This document shows, piece after piece, positions 17,453-27,911 of a DNA stretch of 64,000 nucleotides. The notes beneath the pieces are model-generated. The model ran no database searches and was not told the DNA's origin. It worked only from the letters and a program-made list of their open reading frames with translations. Positions within the stretch are counted from its first letter, which is position 1. Each line of letters begins with the position of its first letter. The stretch is from the NCBI RefSeq assembly GCF_016629665.1, contig NZ_JAEPRQ010000003.1:434001-498000 (forward strand). Direction: 5' to 3'. The stretch is from Paracoccus caeni. GTDB taxonomy: Bacteria; Pseudomonadota; Alphaproteobacteria; Rhodobacterales; Rhodobacteraceae. The position numbers and the translations under genes are program-made.

Positions 17453-18448
17453 TCATGCGCCGCCGAAGGCGTTCCTGAGGCGCGAGATCAGGGGAATCAC
17501 CGTCGCCTGCAACGCCGGGTTGATCAGATGCTTGATCACGGGGATCAGGATCAGGCCAAGTATCAGACCGAAAATGCCGTCGAAGAAGACGGTGACGGCC
17601 CAAGCGGCGATCCCCGCGGCCTGCGGAAATGCCTGTGCGGCGGCCTCGGCCATGTGGTGAATCCAGTCATAGGGAGCGCTGAATCCCATCTCGGCCAGCC
17701 CGTGCAGGATGATTTGCCCGCCAACCCAGATCATCGCGGCGGTGCCGACCACGGTCAGCACCTTCATGAAGCCGGGGGTGAATTTGACGATCCCGCGCCC
17801 AAGCGCGGCGGTCGCGGCATTCGCGCGCTGCGACAGGCTGATGCCCACATCATCGGCCTTCACGACCAGCGCGACGAAGCCATAGACGGCGACGGTGATG
17901 CCGATGCCGACAACGGCAAGGATCAGCGCCTTCATCCACAAAGTATCCTCTGGCGGGATGGTGGACAGCGCAATCGCCATGATCTCGGCCGACAGGATGA
18001 AATCGGTCTTGATCGCACCGGCCACCCGCTGTTCCTCCAGCGCCGCGCCATCGCCTTCCGGGTGAATGTGCTTTTCGCTGTCATGGGTGTCGTTCTGCCC
18101 GAAGGCATGGGCGACCTTCTCGGCGCCTTCGTAACACAGATAGGCGCCGCCGATCATCAACAGCGGCGCGATGGCCCATGGCGCAAAGACCGACAGCAGC
18201 AGTGCGGCTGGCAGCAGGATCACCATCTTGTTGAACATCGAGCCCTTGGCAATCTTCCAGACGATCGGCAATTCGCGGCTGGCATCGAAGCCCTGCACAT
18301 ATTTCGGTGTGACGGCGGCATCGTCGATCACCGCCCCCGCCGCCTTGGCCCCTGCCTTCGCCGCCTGACCGGCAACATCGTCGATCGACGCCGCCGCCAC
18401 TTTCGAGATTGCCGCCACATCGTCCAGAAGTGCCAGAAGTCCGCTCAT
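17453..18448 (-). CDS. DUF808 (YedI-like) inner membrane protein
   Basis: 331 residues. The family start MSGLLALLDDVAAISKVAAA with VAGQAAKAGAKAAGAVIDDA, VTPKYVQGFDASRELPIVWK and KMVILLPAALLLSVFAPWAI matches the DUF808/YedI family closely. About eight hydrophobic segments are visible, including LMIGGAYLCYEGAEK, ILAVVGIGITVAVYGFVALV and MIWVGGQIILHGLAEMG. The function is unknown in all organisms; the location is the inner membrane. It is transcribed on its own, in the same direction as topA but separated by about 190 bp. Confidence 0.93.
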   Translation of the reverse strand: MSGLLALLDDVAAISKVAAASIDDVAGQAAKAGAKAAGAVIDDAAVTPKYVQGFDASRELPIVWKIAKGSMFNKMVILLPAALLLSVFAPWAIAPLLMIGGAYLCYEGAEKVAHAFGQNDTHDSEKHIHPEGDGAALEEQRVAGAIKTDFILSAEIMAIALSTIPPEDTLWMKALILAVVGIGITVAVYGFVALVVKADDVGISLSQRANAATAALGRGIVKFTPGFMKVLTVVGTAAMIWVGGQIILHGLAEMGFSAPYDWIHHMAEAAAQAFPQAAGIAAWAVTVFFDGIFGLILGLILIPVIKHLINPALQATVIPLISRLRNAFGGA

Positions 18449-18642
18449 CCATTCCTCGCTGTCATGGGCCGCCCGGACCCGTTGGTTTCAGCATTTGGCG
18501 TGGAACGCGACAAAGGCAAGCCCGGTTCATATCAACCAGCAAAGCGCCGCGAATGACGCGGTGAATGTGCAACGCTGCGGGGCATTTGATGCCGCCGCGG
18601 ACGTGGCGAGGGTTGATCCCGCCGCGCCCGCTGACTGACGGT

Positions 18643-21336
18643 TTACTCGGCGACTTTCTTTGAAGTCGCCTTTTTGGCGGCAGGTTTCTTCGCCGCAGTC
18701 TTCTTGGCGGCAGGCTTTTTCGCCGTCGCAGCCTTGGTGCTGGCTTTCTTCGTGCCCTTCTTCGGCGGTTTCGCAGCTTTGGCCGCGATCAGTTCCAGCG
18801 CCTGTTCGACGGTAATATCCTCGGGCGTCATGTCACGGGGCAGGGTGGCGTTGACCTTTTCCCATTTGACATAGGGACCATAGCGCCCGTTCATCACCTG
18901 AATCGCGCCGCCATCCGGGTGGTCGCCCAGTTCCTTCAATGGAGCCGCTACCGCGCCGCGTCCCCGGCTTTGCTTCGCCGCCAGAACCTCGACCGCGCGG
19001 TTCATGCCGATGGTGAACACCTCTTCGATATCCGCAACATTGGCGTATTTCGAACCGTGCTTCACATAGGGACCAAAACGGCCAAGCCCTGCCTCGATCA
19101 GCACCCCATCCTCGGGGTGAGGACCGACGGGGCGCGGCAGCGACAGCAACTGCACCGCCCGATCCAGATCCAGCGATGCCGCGTCCCAGCCTTTCGGCAG
19201 CGAAGAGCGGGGCGGCTTCGGCTGTTCCTCGGTGGCCTCGCCGCGCTGAACATAGGGGCCGAAACGCCCGACCTTCAGGCTGATCTGGTCGCCGTTATCA
19301 TCGCCCAGAATGCGGTCGCCCACGGCTTCCTCGCCATCGGGCGCGGATAGCGGGCGGGTATAGCGGCATTCGGGATAGTTCGAGCAGCCGATGAACGCGC
19401 CGCCGGACCGGGCGGTTTTCAGGTTCAGCCGTCCCTTATGGCACAGCGGGCATTCACGCGGATCGCCGCCATCGGCCCGCGCCGGGTAAAGATGCGGGGC
19501 CAGAGCCTCGTCAATCGCGTCCAAAACCTCGCTGATGCGCAGTTCCGATGTGCCTTCCAGCGCCTTCGAAAAATCTTTCCAGAACCGCCCCAGAACCTCG
19601 CGCCAGACAAGATCGCCGGCGCTGATTTCGTCCAGCTCGTTCTCAAGATCGGCGGTGAAGTCATAGCTGACATAGCGCGGGAAATATTTGACCAGAAAGG
19701 CGGTGACCAGACGGCCTTTATCCTCGGGGATCAGGCGGTTCTTGTCCTTCGCGACATATTCGCGGTCCTGAATCGTCGTGACGATGCTGGCATAGGTCGA
19801 GGGGCGGCCAATGCCCAGCTCTTCCATCCGCTTGACCAAAGTGGCTTCGGTATAGCGGGGCGGCGGTTGCGTGAAATGCTGACGCGCTGCGGTCGAAGCA
19901 GCCTCGTTCACCAACAGGCCGGGTGCCGCGCGCTGACCGGCATGCGCATCGGGCAGGGGGTCGTCCTTTTCGCTGGCCTTGGCGAATTCAGTATCGAAAG
20001 CCTTGGCAACCAGCTTTGCCGCCTCGCCTTCGCTGATCGCGGGCAGGCGGGCGCTGTCTTCGCCGTCATCGTCATCGCGGCCTTGGTCATAGACGCGCAG
20101 GAAACCATCGAACAGCATCACCTGACCCGTGGCGCGCAGGCCGACCTGATGATCGGGGCTTTCGATTTCCACCGTCGTCCGCTCCATCCGGGCGGCTTCC
20201 ATCTGGCTGGCAATGGTGCGCTTCCAGATCAGATCATAGAGCTTGCGTTGATCATCCGCGCTGACCCGCAGCTTGTCGGGCGACAGCATCATGTCGGTCG
20301 GGCGGATACATTCGTGGGCTTCCTGCGCGTTCTTGGCCTTGTTCTTGTACATGCGCGGGCTTTTCGGCACATAATTTTCGCCGAACCGCGCCTTGATCGC
20401 GTCGCGGGCGGCATGCACCGCCTCGGGGGCCATGTCGATGCCGTCGGTCCGCATATAGGTGATCAGCCCGGCCTCATACAGCCGCTGTGCCGCCGACATG
20501 CAGGCTTTCGCGCCCATGCCCAGCTTGCGGCTGGCTTCCTGCTGCAAGGTCGAGGTCATGAAGGGCGGCCACGGATTGCGGCTGGCAGGCTTGGCCGCGA
20601 CGCTGCTGACTTTCAGGTCACGGCTTGCCACCGCGCTGACCGCCATCGCGGCTTTTTCGGCATCGGGTAGGTCGAAGCGTTCCAGCTTCGATCCGGCGAG
20701 CGAGACCAGTTGCGCGTCATATTCATCGCCCTGCGGCGTCGCCAGCCGGGCATGGACCGACCAGTATTCGCGGGCCTTGAACGCCTCGATCTCCATTTCG
20801 CGATCAACGATCAGCCGCAGGCAGACCGACTGCACGCGGCCAGCGGATTTCGCGCCCGGCAGCTTGCGCCACAGGACCGGCGACAGGTTGAAGCCGACCA
20901 GATAATCCAGCGCGCGGCGGGCCAGATAGGCATCGACCAGCGCCTGATCGATCTCGCGTGGCTGCGCCATCGCCTCGGTCACGGCGTTCTTGGTGATGGC
21001 GTTGAAGGTCACGCGGCTGACCGCGCTGCCCTTTTTCAACGAGGGTGACAGGGCTTCCAGCAAATGCCACGAAATCGCCTCGCCTTCGCGATCGGGGTCG
21101 GTGGCGAGGATCAGGTTCTGATCGTCCTTCAGCGCGTCCTTGATCGCCTTCAGGTGCTTCTTGCTGTCGGAAGCGACCTCCCATTTCATATCGAAATCAT
21201 GTTCGGGATCGACGCTGCCGTCCTTGGGTGGCAGGTCGCGGACATGGCCGAAAGAGGCAAGCACCCGGTATCCCCCGCCGAGATATTTCTCGATGGTTTT
21301 GGCCTTTGCGGGGGATTCGACGACGACAACGGGCAT
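18643..21336 (-). CDS. topA: DNA topoisomerase I
   Basis: 897 residues. A type IA topoisomerase that relaxes negative supercoils. The Toprim domain contains VVVVESPAKAKTIEKYLG and LATDPDREGEAISWHLLEAL (acidic DxDxE-type residues). The catalytic tyrosine is Y294 in LITYMRTDGIDM. SAGRVQSVCLRLIVDRE and ATLVKRMEELGIGRPSTYAS are also typical. One four-Cys zinc ribbon, CPLCHKG...GCSNYPEC, is near 630-660, followed by repeated KxG-type C-terminal repeats (LKVGRFGPYVQRG, GLGRFGPYVKHGS, MNGRYGPYVKWEK). The protein ends in a ~40-residue Lys/Ala-rich histone-H1-like tail that probably aids DNA binding. dprA lies 115 bp upstream in the same direction, a common alphaproteobacterial order. Confidence 0.97.
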   Translation of the reverse strand: MPVVVVESPAKAKTIEKYLGGGYRVLASFGHVRDLPPKDGSVDPEHDFDMKWEVASDSKKHLKAIKDALKDDQNLILATDPDREGEAISWHLLEALSPSLKKGSAVSRVTFNAITKNAVTEAMAQPREIDQALVDAYLARRALDYLVGFNLSPVLWRKLPGAKSAGRVQSVCLRLIVDREMEIEAFKAREYWSVHARLATPQGDEYDAQLVSLAGSKLERFDLPDAEKAAMAVSAVASRDLKVSSVAAKPASRNPWPPFMTSTLQQEASRKLGMGAKACMSAAQRLYEAGLITYMRTDGIDMAPEAVHAARDAIKARFGENYVPKSPRMYKNKAKNAQEAHECIRPTDMMLSPDKLRVSADDQRKLYDLIWKRTIASQMEAARMERTTVEIESPDHQVGLRATGQVMLFDGFLRVYDQGRDDDDGEDSARLPAISEGEAAKLVAKAFDTEFAKASEKDDPLPDAHAGQRAAPGLLVNEAASTAARQHFTQPPPRYTEATLVKRMEELGIGRPSTYASIVTTIQDREYVAKDKNRLIPEDKGRLVTAFLVKYFPRYVSYDFTADLENELDEISAGDLVWREVLGRFWKDFSKALEGTSELRISEVLDAIDEALAPHLYPARADGGDPRECPLCHKGRLNLKTARSGGAFIGCSNYPECRYTRPLSAPDGEEAVGDRILGDDNGDQISLKVGRFGPYVQRGEATEEQPKPPRSSLPKGWDAASLDLDRAVQLLSLPRPVGPHPEDGVLIEAGLGRFGPYVKHGSKYANVADIEEVFTIGMNRAVEVLAAKQSRGRGAVAAPLKELGDHPDGGAIQVMNGRYGPYVKWEKVNATLPRDMTPEDITVEQALELIAAKAAKPPKKGTKKASTKAATAKKPAAKKTAAKKPAAKKATSKKVAE

Positions 21337-21451
21337 TATAACCTCAAGGCACCTGACAATGGCTCGGCAACATGGGTGCGTCAGCGGTTCCTGTCAACGG
21401 GGCGTTCTGTCACCCGGACATGATCGTGATCGGCGAAAGCGGGCTGCGCGG

Positions 21452-22579
21452 TCAGGCCAGCGCCAGCCTGCCGCCCGGCATCCGGGTCAGCCGCCCCTGC
21501 AATTCAAGCGACAGGATGGCAGCACTGGCATGCTGAGTCGGAAGCGCAAGATCGCGGATCAGGTCGTTCTCTTCGGTCGGGCTGGGGCTTAGCCGGGCAA
21601 GGATAAGCGACTCGATTTCGCCACCATCGGGCGAGGGTAGCGCACGGGGTGATTCTGGCGGGGAGGGGGCCTCGGGCCCGGCGGGCAAATCTGCCTGCAA
21701 GGCCGCCACCACATCTGCCGCGCTGCGGACCAGCAAGGCGCCGTCGCGGATCAGCATGTTGCAGCCCGCCGCGCGGGCATCCATCGGATGACCCGGCACC
21801 GCCATCACCTCTCGCCCCTGATCCAGCGCGTTACGCGCCGTGATCAGCGAGCCAGAGCGATGCGCGGCCTCGATCACCACCACCGCCTGCGAAAGCCCCG
21901 AAATGATGCGGTTTCGCGTCGGGAAATGCCGCGCTTGCGGTTCGGTGCCCGGCGGCTGCTCGGACACCAGCGCGCCTCGTTCGGCGATCTGGGCGGCCAG
22001 AACGATATTCTCGGACGGGTAGATCACATCGATCCCGCCCGCCATCACCGCAACGGTCCCGGTCTGCAGCGCCGCATTATGGGCTGCCGTGTCGATCCCG
22101 CGGGCCAGACCCGCGACCACGGTTTGCCCGGCCTCGCCCAGAGCCGCCGCCATCCCACGCGCCATCCTGAGCCCCAAGGACGAGGCATTGCGCGCGCCAA
22201 TCACCGCAATCGGCGCCAGCGACAGAAATGCCGGATCGCCGCGCAGCCACAGGATCGGCGGCGCGCCGTCGATCTGGCGCAAGGCGGGGGGGTAATCGGG
22301 CGAATCGAAGCGGATCAGCCGCGCACCCGCCCGGCGACCGGCGGCAAGTTCGGCGGCTGCGACGCCTTCGGGGCAAATCTGATACTCGGCCAAGCCTGCC
22401 TGTGCCGCGATCTCCGGCAAAGCCATCAATGCCGCCGCGACGCTGCCATGTTCAGCCAAGAGCCGGTGAAAGGTCGCAGGACCGACGCGGCGCGAGCGGA
22501 TGAGACGGAGAACGGAAAGATCGTCGTCCCCAAGGGAGCACGGGGATTGCGAGTTCCGTATCAGATCTGCACCTGCCAC
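21452..22579 (-). CDS. dprA: DNA processing protein DprA
   Basis: 375 residues. A Rossmann-fold single-strand DNA binding protein that loads RecA during transformation. Visible blocks are LRLIRSRRVGPATFHRLL (N-terminal SAM-like part), YPPALRQIDGAPPILWLRGD, AVIGARNASSLGLRMARGMA, VVAGLARGIDTAAHNAALQT, VMAGGIDVIYPSENIVLAAQ and EQPPGTEPQARHFPTRNRII, then IEAAHRSGSLITARNALDQG. The C-terminal DML1-like winged-helix region follows. The start is a GTG at 22579, supported by GGAGG 5 nt upstream. The DprA core is complete, so natural competence or recombination-linked use is possible, but no other com genes are in view. Confidence 0.95.
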   Translation of the reverse strand: MAGADLIRNSQSPCSLGDDDLSVLRLIRSRRVGPATFHRLLAEHGSVAAALMALPEIAAQAGLAEYQICPEGVAAAELAAGRRAGARLIRFDSPDYPPALRQIDGAPPILWLRGDPAFLSLAPIAVIGARNASSLGLRMARGMAAALGEAGQTVVAGLARGIDTAAHNAALQTGTVAVMAGGIDVIYPSENIVLAAQIAERGALVSEQPPGTEPQARHFPTRNRIISGLSQAVVVIEAAHRSGSLITARNALDQGREVMAVPGHPMDARAAGCNMLIRDGALLVRSAADVVAALQADLPAGPEAPSPPESPRALPSPDGGEIESLILARLSPSPTEENDLIRDLALPTQHASAAILSLELQGRLTRMPGGRLALA

Positions 22580-22655
22580 TACATCCTCCGTCTCAGCCGC
22601 GATCAGCCATAGCGGAGCAGGGATTAAAAAACCGTTAGCAGGCGCAGATTTGTCG

Positions 22656-24077
22656 TCAGGCGGCTGATCCGCCCACGGTCAGGCCGCCGATCATCAGCGT
22701 CGGCTGCCCCACACCCACCGGCACCCATTGGCCCTGCTTGCCGCAATTGCCGATGCCGGGATCAAGCCGCATGTCGTTGCCGATGGCGCGGACCTGTTGC
22801 AGAGCCGTCGCCCCGTCGCCGATCAGCGTCGCCCCGCGAATCGGATCGCCGACGATGCCGTTTTTCACCCGATAGGCCTCGGTGCAGGAAAAGACGAACT
22901 TGCCGTTGGTGATGTCCACCTGACCGCCGCCAAAGCCCACGGCGTAGATGCCGTCCTTCAGATCGGCCAGAATCGCCGCCGGATCGGCATCGCCGCTGGG
23001 CATGTAGGTGTTGGTCATCCGCGGCATCGGCGCATGGGCGAAACTTTCGCGGCGGCCGTTCCCGGTTGGCGCGACACCCATCAGCCGCGCATTCTGCCGG
23101 TCCTGCATGTAGCCGACCAGAATCCCGTCCTCGATCAGCACGTTGCGGGCGGGGGGCGTGCCTTCGTCATCAACGCTGATCGAGCCGCGACGGTCGGGAA
23201 TGGTGCCGTCATCGACAACTGTCACGCCGGGGGCTGCAACGCGCTGCCCCATCAGCCCGGCAAAGGCCGAGGCTTTCTTGCGGTTGAAATCGCCCTCAAG
23301 CCCGTGGCCCACCGCCTCGTGCAGCAAAATCCCCGGCCAGCCCGAGCCAAGCACCACATCCATCACCCCCGCAGGCGCCGCGACCGAGCGCAGATTGACC
23401 AGCGCGATCCGCAGCGCCTCGTCCACGGCGGGCTTCCAATGCGCCGGGTCCATCAGGCCCGTCAGCGAGACACGCCCGCCGCCGCCATGCGAGCCGGATT
23501 CCCGCCGGTCGTTGTTCTCGACGATGACCGAGACATTTAGTCGCGCCATTGGTCGGATATCGCTGACCAGCCCGCCCTCGGGCCGAAGAATGAACACTTC
23601 CTGCACCGCCGAGGCCAGCGACACCGAGACCTGCACCACACGCGGATCGGACGCGCGGGCATAATCGTCGATCTCGCGCAAAAGCGCGATGCGGGTGGCA
23701 AAGGCGATCCCCTCGGCAGGGTCGATCGCGGGATAGAGCGGGGTCACGGTCATGGGCGAGGGATCGGCCAGCGCGCCCCCTGCATCGCCCACCGCCAATC
23801 GCGCCGTTTGAGCCGCGCGTTTCAGCGAAAGCTCTGATATCTCTGTCGAATGTGCGTAGCCCGTGACCTCGCCCCGCACCGCGCGCAGGCCAAAACCTTG
23901 ATCGGCGGTATAGCTGGAATTCCGCAGCCGCCCGTCATCGAAGACCAGCGTTTCGCCCACCGAACGCTCAAGAAAAAGCTCTCCGTCATCGGCACCTGCC
24001 ACTGCTTCACGCAGGATGACAAGCGCGCGATCCTGGTCCAGCAAGCGGCCGAACGGGTCGAAATTTTCGCGGTTCAT
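22656..24077 (-). CDS. tldD: Metalloprotease TldD
   Basis: 473 residues. The TldD subunit of the TldD-TldE (PmbA) zinc peptidase, which in other bacteria completes microcin B17/CcdA-type peptide processing. The active site HEAVGH lies in GILLHEAVGHGLEGDFNRKK. Other marks: QGFGLRAVRGEVTGYAHSTE, TVVDDGTIPDRRGSISVDDE and TYMPSGDADPAAILADLKDG, plus a C-terminal IGNCGKQGQWVPVGVGQPTL containing the Cys-Gly-Lys-Gln-Gly-Gln motif. The ATG at 24077 (MNRENFDPFG) with GGAG upstream is chosen; the longer reading from 24410 adds 111 non-family residues. It is divergent from ctaC. The tldE partner is not in the window. Confidence 0.95.
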   Translation of the reverse strand: MNRENFDPFGRLLDQDRALVILREAVAGADDGELFLERSVGETLVFDDGRLRNSSYTADQGFGLRAVRGEVTGYAHSTEISELSLKRAAQTARLAVGDAGGALADPSPMTVTPLYPAIDPAEGIAFATRIALLREIDDYARASDPRVVQVSVSLASAVQEVFILRPEGGLVSDIRPMARLNVSVIVENNDRRESGSHGGGGRVSLTGLMDPAHWKPAVDEALRIALVNLRSVAAPAGVMDVVLGSGWPGILLHEAVGHGLEGDFNRKKASAFAGLMGQRVAAPGVTVVDDGTIPDRRGSISVDDEGTPPARNVLIEDGILVGYMQDRQNARLMGVAPTGNGRRESFAHAPMPRMTNTYMPSGDADPAAILADLKDGIYAVGFGGGQVDITNGKFVFSCTEAYRVKNGIVGDPIRGATLIGDGATALQQVRAIGNDMRLDPGIGNCGKQGQWVPVGVGQPTLMIGGLTVGGSAA

Positions 24078-24288
24078 CAGGAAATCTCCGTCTTTGCGGC
24101 AACGCTTCGGCAGGGGGCCGGGGTGGGTGCAACCTGCGCCAGTGGCAGGGAAATCACACAAACCGGCATAGGTATCACTTGCCCGTAGGGTCGAGATATG
24201 GTCATAGAACGGACATTGTGAAAGGGAAAGGGTCGGCCCTCGGGCGGCCCTTGCGGCCCTGCGGGTCGTACCAAGGCAACGGGATGGG

Positions 24289-25197
24289 ATGATGGCAAAA
24301 GCGATGATTCGCCGTGCAGTTGGCGCAGCTTCCGGGCTGGCGACGGCGGGAATGGTAGCCAGCTCGGCTCTGGCGCAGGACGTTCTGGGCGACCTGCCGA
24401 CGATCGGCAAACCGCATGCGCGCGGGACCGGCTTTCAGGAGCCGGTGACGGAACTGGCGCATGATCAGCAATGGCTTGACCATTTCGTGCTGATCATTAT
24501 CGCGGTCGTGACCGTGTTCGTCTGTATCCTGCTGCTGATTGTGATCTTCCGCTACAACAGCCGCGTGAACCCGGTCCCGGCCCGTTTCACCCATAACACC
24601 CCGGTCGAGATCGTCTGGACATTGGTTCCGGTGCTGATTCTCGTCGTGATCGGTGCCTTCTCGCTGCCGGCTCTGTTCCGCAGCCAGGAGATGCCGTCAG
24701 ACCCCGACGTGGTGATCAAGGCCATCGGCAACCAGTGGTTCTGGTCCTACGAATATCCAGATAACGGCATCGCCTTTGATTCGATCATGCTGAACAAGGA
24801 TCAGCTTGCCGAATATGGCTATGCCGAGGATGAATATCTGCTGGCGACCGATACCGCCGTGGTCGTTCCGGTTGGTCAGACCGTGCTGTTGCAGGTGACT
24901 GCCAACGACGTGATCCATAGCTGGACCATCCCCGCCTTCGCCATCAAACAGGACGCCGTTCCGGGCCGGATCGCGCAAGCCTGGTTCAATGTCGAGAAAG
25001 AGGGCATCTATTTCGGCCAGTGCAGCGAACTTTGCGGTATCAACCACGCCTATATGCCCATCGTGGTGAAGGCCGTCACGCCCGAGAAATACGCAGCCTG
25101 GGTCGCCGAACAGGGCGGCACCATGGGCGAAGAAGAACAGGAAAGTGCAGCGATTGACGCTGCGGCGGCGGAGGTCGAGTTGGCTGAAGCCAACTGA
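24289..25197 (+). CDS. ctaC: Cytochrome c oxidase (aa3) subunit II
   Basis: 302 residues. A cleavable N-terminal signal (ends ...VASSALAQ) is followed by [20 protein letters not shown], very like the P. denitrificans protein as I recall it. Two membrane helices follow ([20 protein letters not shown] and [20 protein letters not shown]). The cupredoxin domain has the aromatic docking stretch [11 protein letters not shown] and the CuA ligands in [18 protein letters not shown] with the upstream [11 protein letters not shown]is. It accepts electrons from cytochrome c and passes them to subunit I. The start MMAKA is kept by analogy. The gene begins a ctaC-ctaB-orf-ctaG-ctaE run; subunit I (ctaD) is not here, as is usual in Paracoccus. 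Confidence 0.97.
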   Translation: MMAKAMIRRAVGAASGLATAGMVASSALAQDVLGDLPTIGKPHARGTGFQEPVTELAHDQQWLDHFVLIIIAVVTVFVCILLLIVIFRYNSRVNPVPARFTHNTPVEIVWTLVPVLILVVIGAFSLPALFRSQEMPSDPDVVIKAIGNQWFWSYEYPDNGIAFDSIMLNKDQLAEYGYAEDEYLLATDTAVVVPVGQTVLLQVTANDVIHSWTIPAFAIKQDAVPGRIAQAWFNVEKEGIYFGQCSELCGINHAYMPIVVKAVTPEKYAAWVAEQGGTMGEEEQESAAIDAAAAEVELAEAN

Positions 25198-25244
25198 TCG
25201 CCCGCCGGACCGCCAGCCAGAGAGCCAGACAAGACCGAAACGCG

Positions 25245-26162
25245 ATGACCGACATTCATGCATATGACAACGCCCCCGAGGCAGAGTTCGGCGATTATGT
25301 CGCCCTGCTGAAGCCGCGGGTGATGTCGCTGGTGGTGTTCACCGCCTTTGTCGGGCTGATCATCGCACCGGTCGATGTTCACCCGTTCATCGCCTTCTGT
25401 TCGGTTCTGTTCATCGCGCTTGGCGGCGGTGCCTCGGGTGCGCTGAACATGTGGTATGACGCCGATATCGACGCCGTCATGCGCCGCACACAGGGCCGTC
25501 CGATCCCCGCAGGTCGGGTGACGGGCGGTGAGGCGCTGGCAATCGGGCTGGTGCTATCGGGCATTGCGGTGATGATGCTGGGGCTGGCCGCGAACTGGTT
25601 CGCGGCGGCATTTCTGGCCTTCACCATCTTCTTTTACGCCGTCATCTACACGATGTGGCTGAAGCGCTGGACGCCGCAGAACATCGTCATCGGTGGCGCC
25701 GCTGGTTCCTTCCCGCCGATGATCGGCTGGGCCTGCGCGACCGGCGGTATCAGTATTGAATCGCTGCTGATGTTCGCGCTGATCTTCTTCTGGACGCCGC
25801 CGCATTTCTGGGCGCTAGCGCTGTTCATGAAGGAAGACTACCACAAGGCGGGCGTGCCGATGCTGACCGTGACCCATGGTCGCGCCGCCACCCGTCGCCA
25901 TATCTTCGCCTATACGCTGGTGCTGGCACCGTTCTCGATCTGGCTGGGGCTGACCTCGGTCGGCGGGCCGATCTATCTTGGCGTGTCGATTGTGCTGAAC
26001 CTGCTGTTCATCCTTGGCGGCTGGCGCATCCTGCGCCGGGGTGAGGATGCAGCGACCGCAGATCAGTATGCGGTCGAGAAGCGCGTCTTCAAATTCTCGC
26101 TGTCCTACCTGTTCCTGCATTTCCTTGCGCTTCTGGTGCAGCACTGGATCGGAGGATGGTGA
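25245..26162 (+). CDS. ctaB: Protoheme IX farnesyltransferase
   Basis: 305 residues. A UbiA-superfamily prenyltransferase that converts heme B to heme O, the precursor of heme A for the aa3 oxidase. The first Asp-rich motif is [20 protein letters not shown], and [20 protein letters not shown] gives the typical opening. About eight to nine membrane helices are visible. [20 protein letters not shown] and [20 protein letters not shown] are further family blocks, the latter carrying the second conserved motif. It starts 47 bp after ctaC, and its TGA overlaps the ATG of the next small gene by one base. Confidence 0.97.
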   Translation: MTDIHAYDNAPEAEFGDYVALLKPRVMSLVVFTAFVGLIIAPVDVHPFIAFCSVLFIALGGGASGALNMWYDADIDAVMRRTQGRPIPAGRVTGGEALAIGLVLSGIAVMMLGLAANWFAAAFLAFTIFFYAVIYTMWLKRWTPQNIVIGGAAGSFPPMIGWACATGGISIESLLMFALIFFWTPPHFWALALFMKEDYHKAGVPMLTVTHGRAATRRHIFAYTLVLAPFSIWLGLTSVGGPIYLGVSIVLNLLFILGGWRILRRGEDAATADQYAVEKRVFKFSLSYLFLHFLALLVQHWIGGW

Positions 26163-26383
26163 TGGCCCTGAAAACCGAACATGAACTGCACGGTCGCCGC
26201 CGCTCGCGCAATGTCGGGCTGGCGGTGGTGCTGGCGCTGTTCGTGGCGCTGGTTTTCGGGCTGACCGTCGTGAAGGTTCAGCAGGGCGACATGATGGAGG
26301 CGTTCGATCACCAGCCGCGCACCTCGCTGCTGCCGGTCGAAGAACCCGCACCCGCACCTGCAACCGGGGAGGCAAGCCAATGA
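26162..26383 (+). CDS. Small single-pass membrane protein of the cta cluster (CoxF-like)
   Basis: 73 residues. A basic N-terminus ([11 protein letters not shown]) is followed by one membrane helix, [20 protein letters not shown], and a short periplasmic tail ending in a Pro/Ala-rich run. Placement between ctaB and ctaG matches the small unassigned orf in other alphaproteobacterial cta operons, sometimes called CoxF. The role is unknown but presumably in oxidase assembly. ATG 26162 is chosen because GGAGG lies 6 nt upstream; it overlaps the ctaB stop by one base. Its own stop overlaps the ctaG start (ATGA). Confidence 0.9.
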   Translation: MALKTEHELHGRRRSRNVGLAVVLALFVALVFGLTVVKVQQGDMMEAFDHQPRTSLLPVEEPAPAPATGEASQ

Positions 26384-26955
26384 CCCGCCGCACCAGCCGT
26401 GAGACCCGGACCGTGATGATGCTGGTCGGCGTCGTGCTGACCATGGGCGCGCTGTCCTGGGCCGCCGTTCCGTTCTACAACTGGTTCTGCCGCGTGACCG
26501 GCTTTGGCGGCACCACGCAGGTCGCGACACAGGCATCCGACGTGACGCTGGAAGAGGTCGTTCGGGTGCGCTTTGACGCCAATGTCGACAAGAACCTCGA
26601 CTGGACCTTCCGGCCGATGCAGACCCGGATGGATCTGAAGATCGGAGAGAACGGGCTGGCCTTTTACGAGGCGATCAACAATTCCGACGAAATCATCACC
26701 GCAACGGCCAGCTACAACGTGGCTCCCGAGGTGACGGGCTTCTATTTCGACAAGATCGAATGCTTCTGCTTCACCGAACAGACGCTGAAACCGGGCGAGC
26801 GGATCGAGATGCCGGTCAGCTTCTATGTTGACCCGGAATTGGTGAACGACACGGATGCAAGCTGGATCAGGGACATCACGCTGTCCTATACCTTCCATCG
26901 TACCGAACCGAAACAAGCGGCGCTTGACGCCGATCGGGTCGATAACGTCAACTGA
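26380..26955 (+). CDS. ctaG: Cytochrome c oxidase assembly protein CtaG/Cox11
   Basis: 191 residues. A Cox11-type copper chaperone that supplies CuB to oxidase subunit I. One N-terminal membrane anchor ([20 protein letters not shown]) is followed by the typical [20 protein letters not shown] and an immunoglobulin-like periplasmic domain. The copper-binding pair is in [32 protein letters not shown] and ITLSYTFHR are the closing family motifs. It overlaps the upstream small gene by 4 nt and lies 29 bp before ctaE. Confidence 0.97.
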   Translation: MTRRTSRETRTVMMLVGVVLTMGALSWAAVPFYNWFCRVTGFGGTTQVATQASDVTLEEVVRVRFDANVDKNLDWTFRPMQTRMDLKIGENGLAFYEAINNSDEIITATASYNVAPEVTGFYFDKIECFCFTEQTLKPGERIEMPVSFYVDPELVNDTDASWIRDITLSYTFHRTEPKQAALDADRVDNVN

Positions 26956-26984
26956 TACTGGAACGAGAGTCGACGGGGACCGCC

Positions 26985-27815
26985 ATGGCGCATGCAAAGA
27001 ACCACGATTACCACATCCTGCCACCCTCGGTCTGGCCGTTCATCGGTGCGATTGCGGCCTTCCTGATGCTGTATGGCGCGGTCGGCTGGATGCATTCGGG
27101 CGAGGTTCACCTGTGGTTCATCCCGGTCAACGGGCCGTGGCTGTTCCTGATCGGCTTCGTCGCCGTGCTTTACGTGATGTTCAGCTGGTGGGTCGATGTC
27201 GTCCGCGAGGGCGAGGCGGGCGATCATACCCCGGTCGTGCGGATCGGCCTGCAATACGGCTTCCTGCTGTTCATCATCTCCGAGGCGATGTTCTTCGTCG
27301 CCTGGTTCTGGAACTTCATCAAGAACGCCATGTATCCGATGGGGCCGGAAAGCCCGATCAAAGACGGCGTCTGGCCGCCCGAGGGCATCGTCACCTTCGA
27401 TCCCTGGCACCTGCCGTTCATCAACACGCTGATCCTGTTGCTGTCGGGCGTCGCCGTCACCTGGGCGCACCACGCTTTCGTGCATGAAGGCGACCGCAAG
27501 ACGACCATCAACGGCCTGATCGTCGCGATCATTCTGGGCGTGTTGTTCTCGATCCTGCAGGCTTACGAATACAGCCACGCCGCTTTCGGTCTGGCCGATA
27601 CCGCCTATGCCAGCGCCTTCTATCTGGCGACCGGCTTCCACGGTTTCCACGTCATCGTCGGGACGATCTTCCTTGCCGTCTGCCTGTATCGCTTCACCCG
27701 CGGTCAGATGACCCAGGAACAGCATATCGGCTTCGAGGCTGCCGCCTGGTATTGGCACTTCGTTGACGTGATCTGGCTGTTCCTGTTCGCGCTGATCTAT
27801 GTCTGGGGCAGCTAA
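26985..27815 (+). CDS. ctaE: Cytochrome c oxidase (aa3) subunit III
   Basis: 276 residues, about the same as P. denitrificans subunit III, with seven membrane helices. The start [20 protein letters not shown], the [19 protein letters not shown] helix with the conserved Glu, and [20 protein letters not shown] plus [20 protein letters not shown] are all characteristic. Subunit III stabilises the aa3 oxidase and influences proton uptake. It closes the cta run and is followed 23 bp later by an intrinsic terminator. Confidence 0.97.
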   Translation: MAHAKNHDYHILPPSVWPFIGAIAAFLMLYGAVGWMHSGEVHLWFIPVNGPWLFLIGFVAVLYVMFSWWVDVVREGEAGDHTPVVRIGLQYGFLLFIISEAMFFVAWFWNFIKNAMYPMGPESPIKDGVWPPEGIVTFDPWHLPFINTLILLLSGVAVTWAHHAFVHEGDRKTTINGLIVAIILGVLFSILQAYEYSHAAFGLADTAYASAFYLATGFHGFHVIVGTIFLAVCLYRFTRGQMTQEQHIGFEAAAWYWHFVDVIWLFLFALIYVWGS

Positions 27816-27838
27816 GCCCCGCTGCTGACAACAACAAG

Positions 27839-27868
27839 CGCGCGGGGCCCAATGTCCCGCGCGTTTTT
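27839..27868 (+). terminator. Intrinsic terminator of the cta operon
   Basis: CGCGCGGG (27839-27846) pairs with CCCGCGCG (27856-27863) around a 9-nt loop and is followed by TTTTTC. It lies just past the ctaE stop and before the SURF1 gene. Confidence 0.92.
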
Positions 27869-27911
27869 CTTTGTCCGACCTGAACGGCACCACCCGAAAA
27901 GCTGACCCGCA

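Noticed and set aside
19438-20670. Open frame of 410 codons on the plus strand opposite topA
   Set aside because: Shadow of topA, Arg/His/Gln-rich composition and no motif; topA motifs lie throughout the opposite strand.
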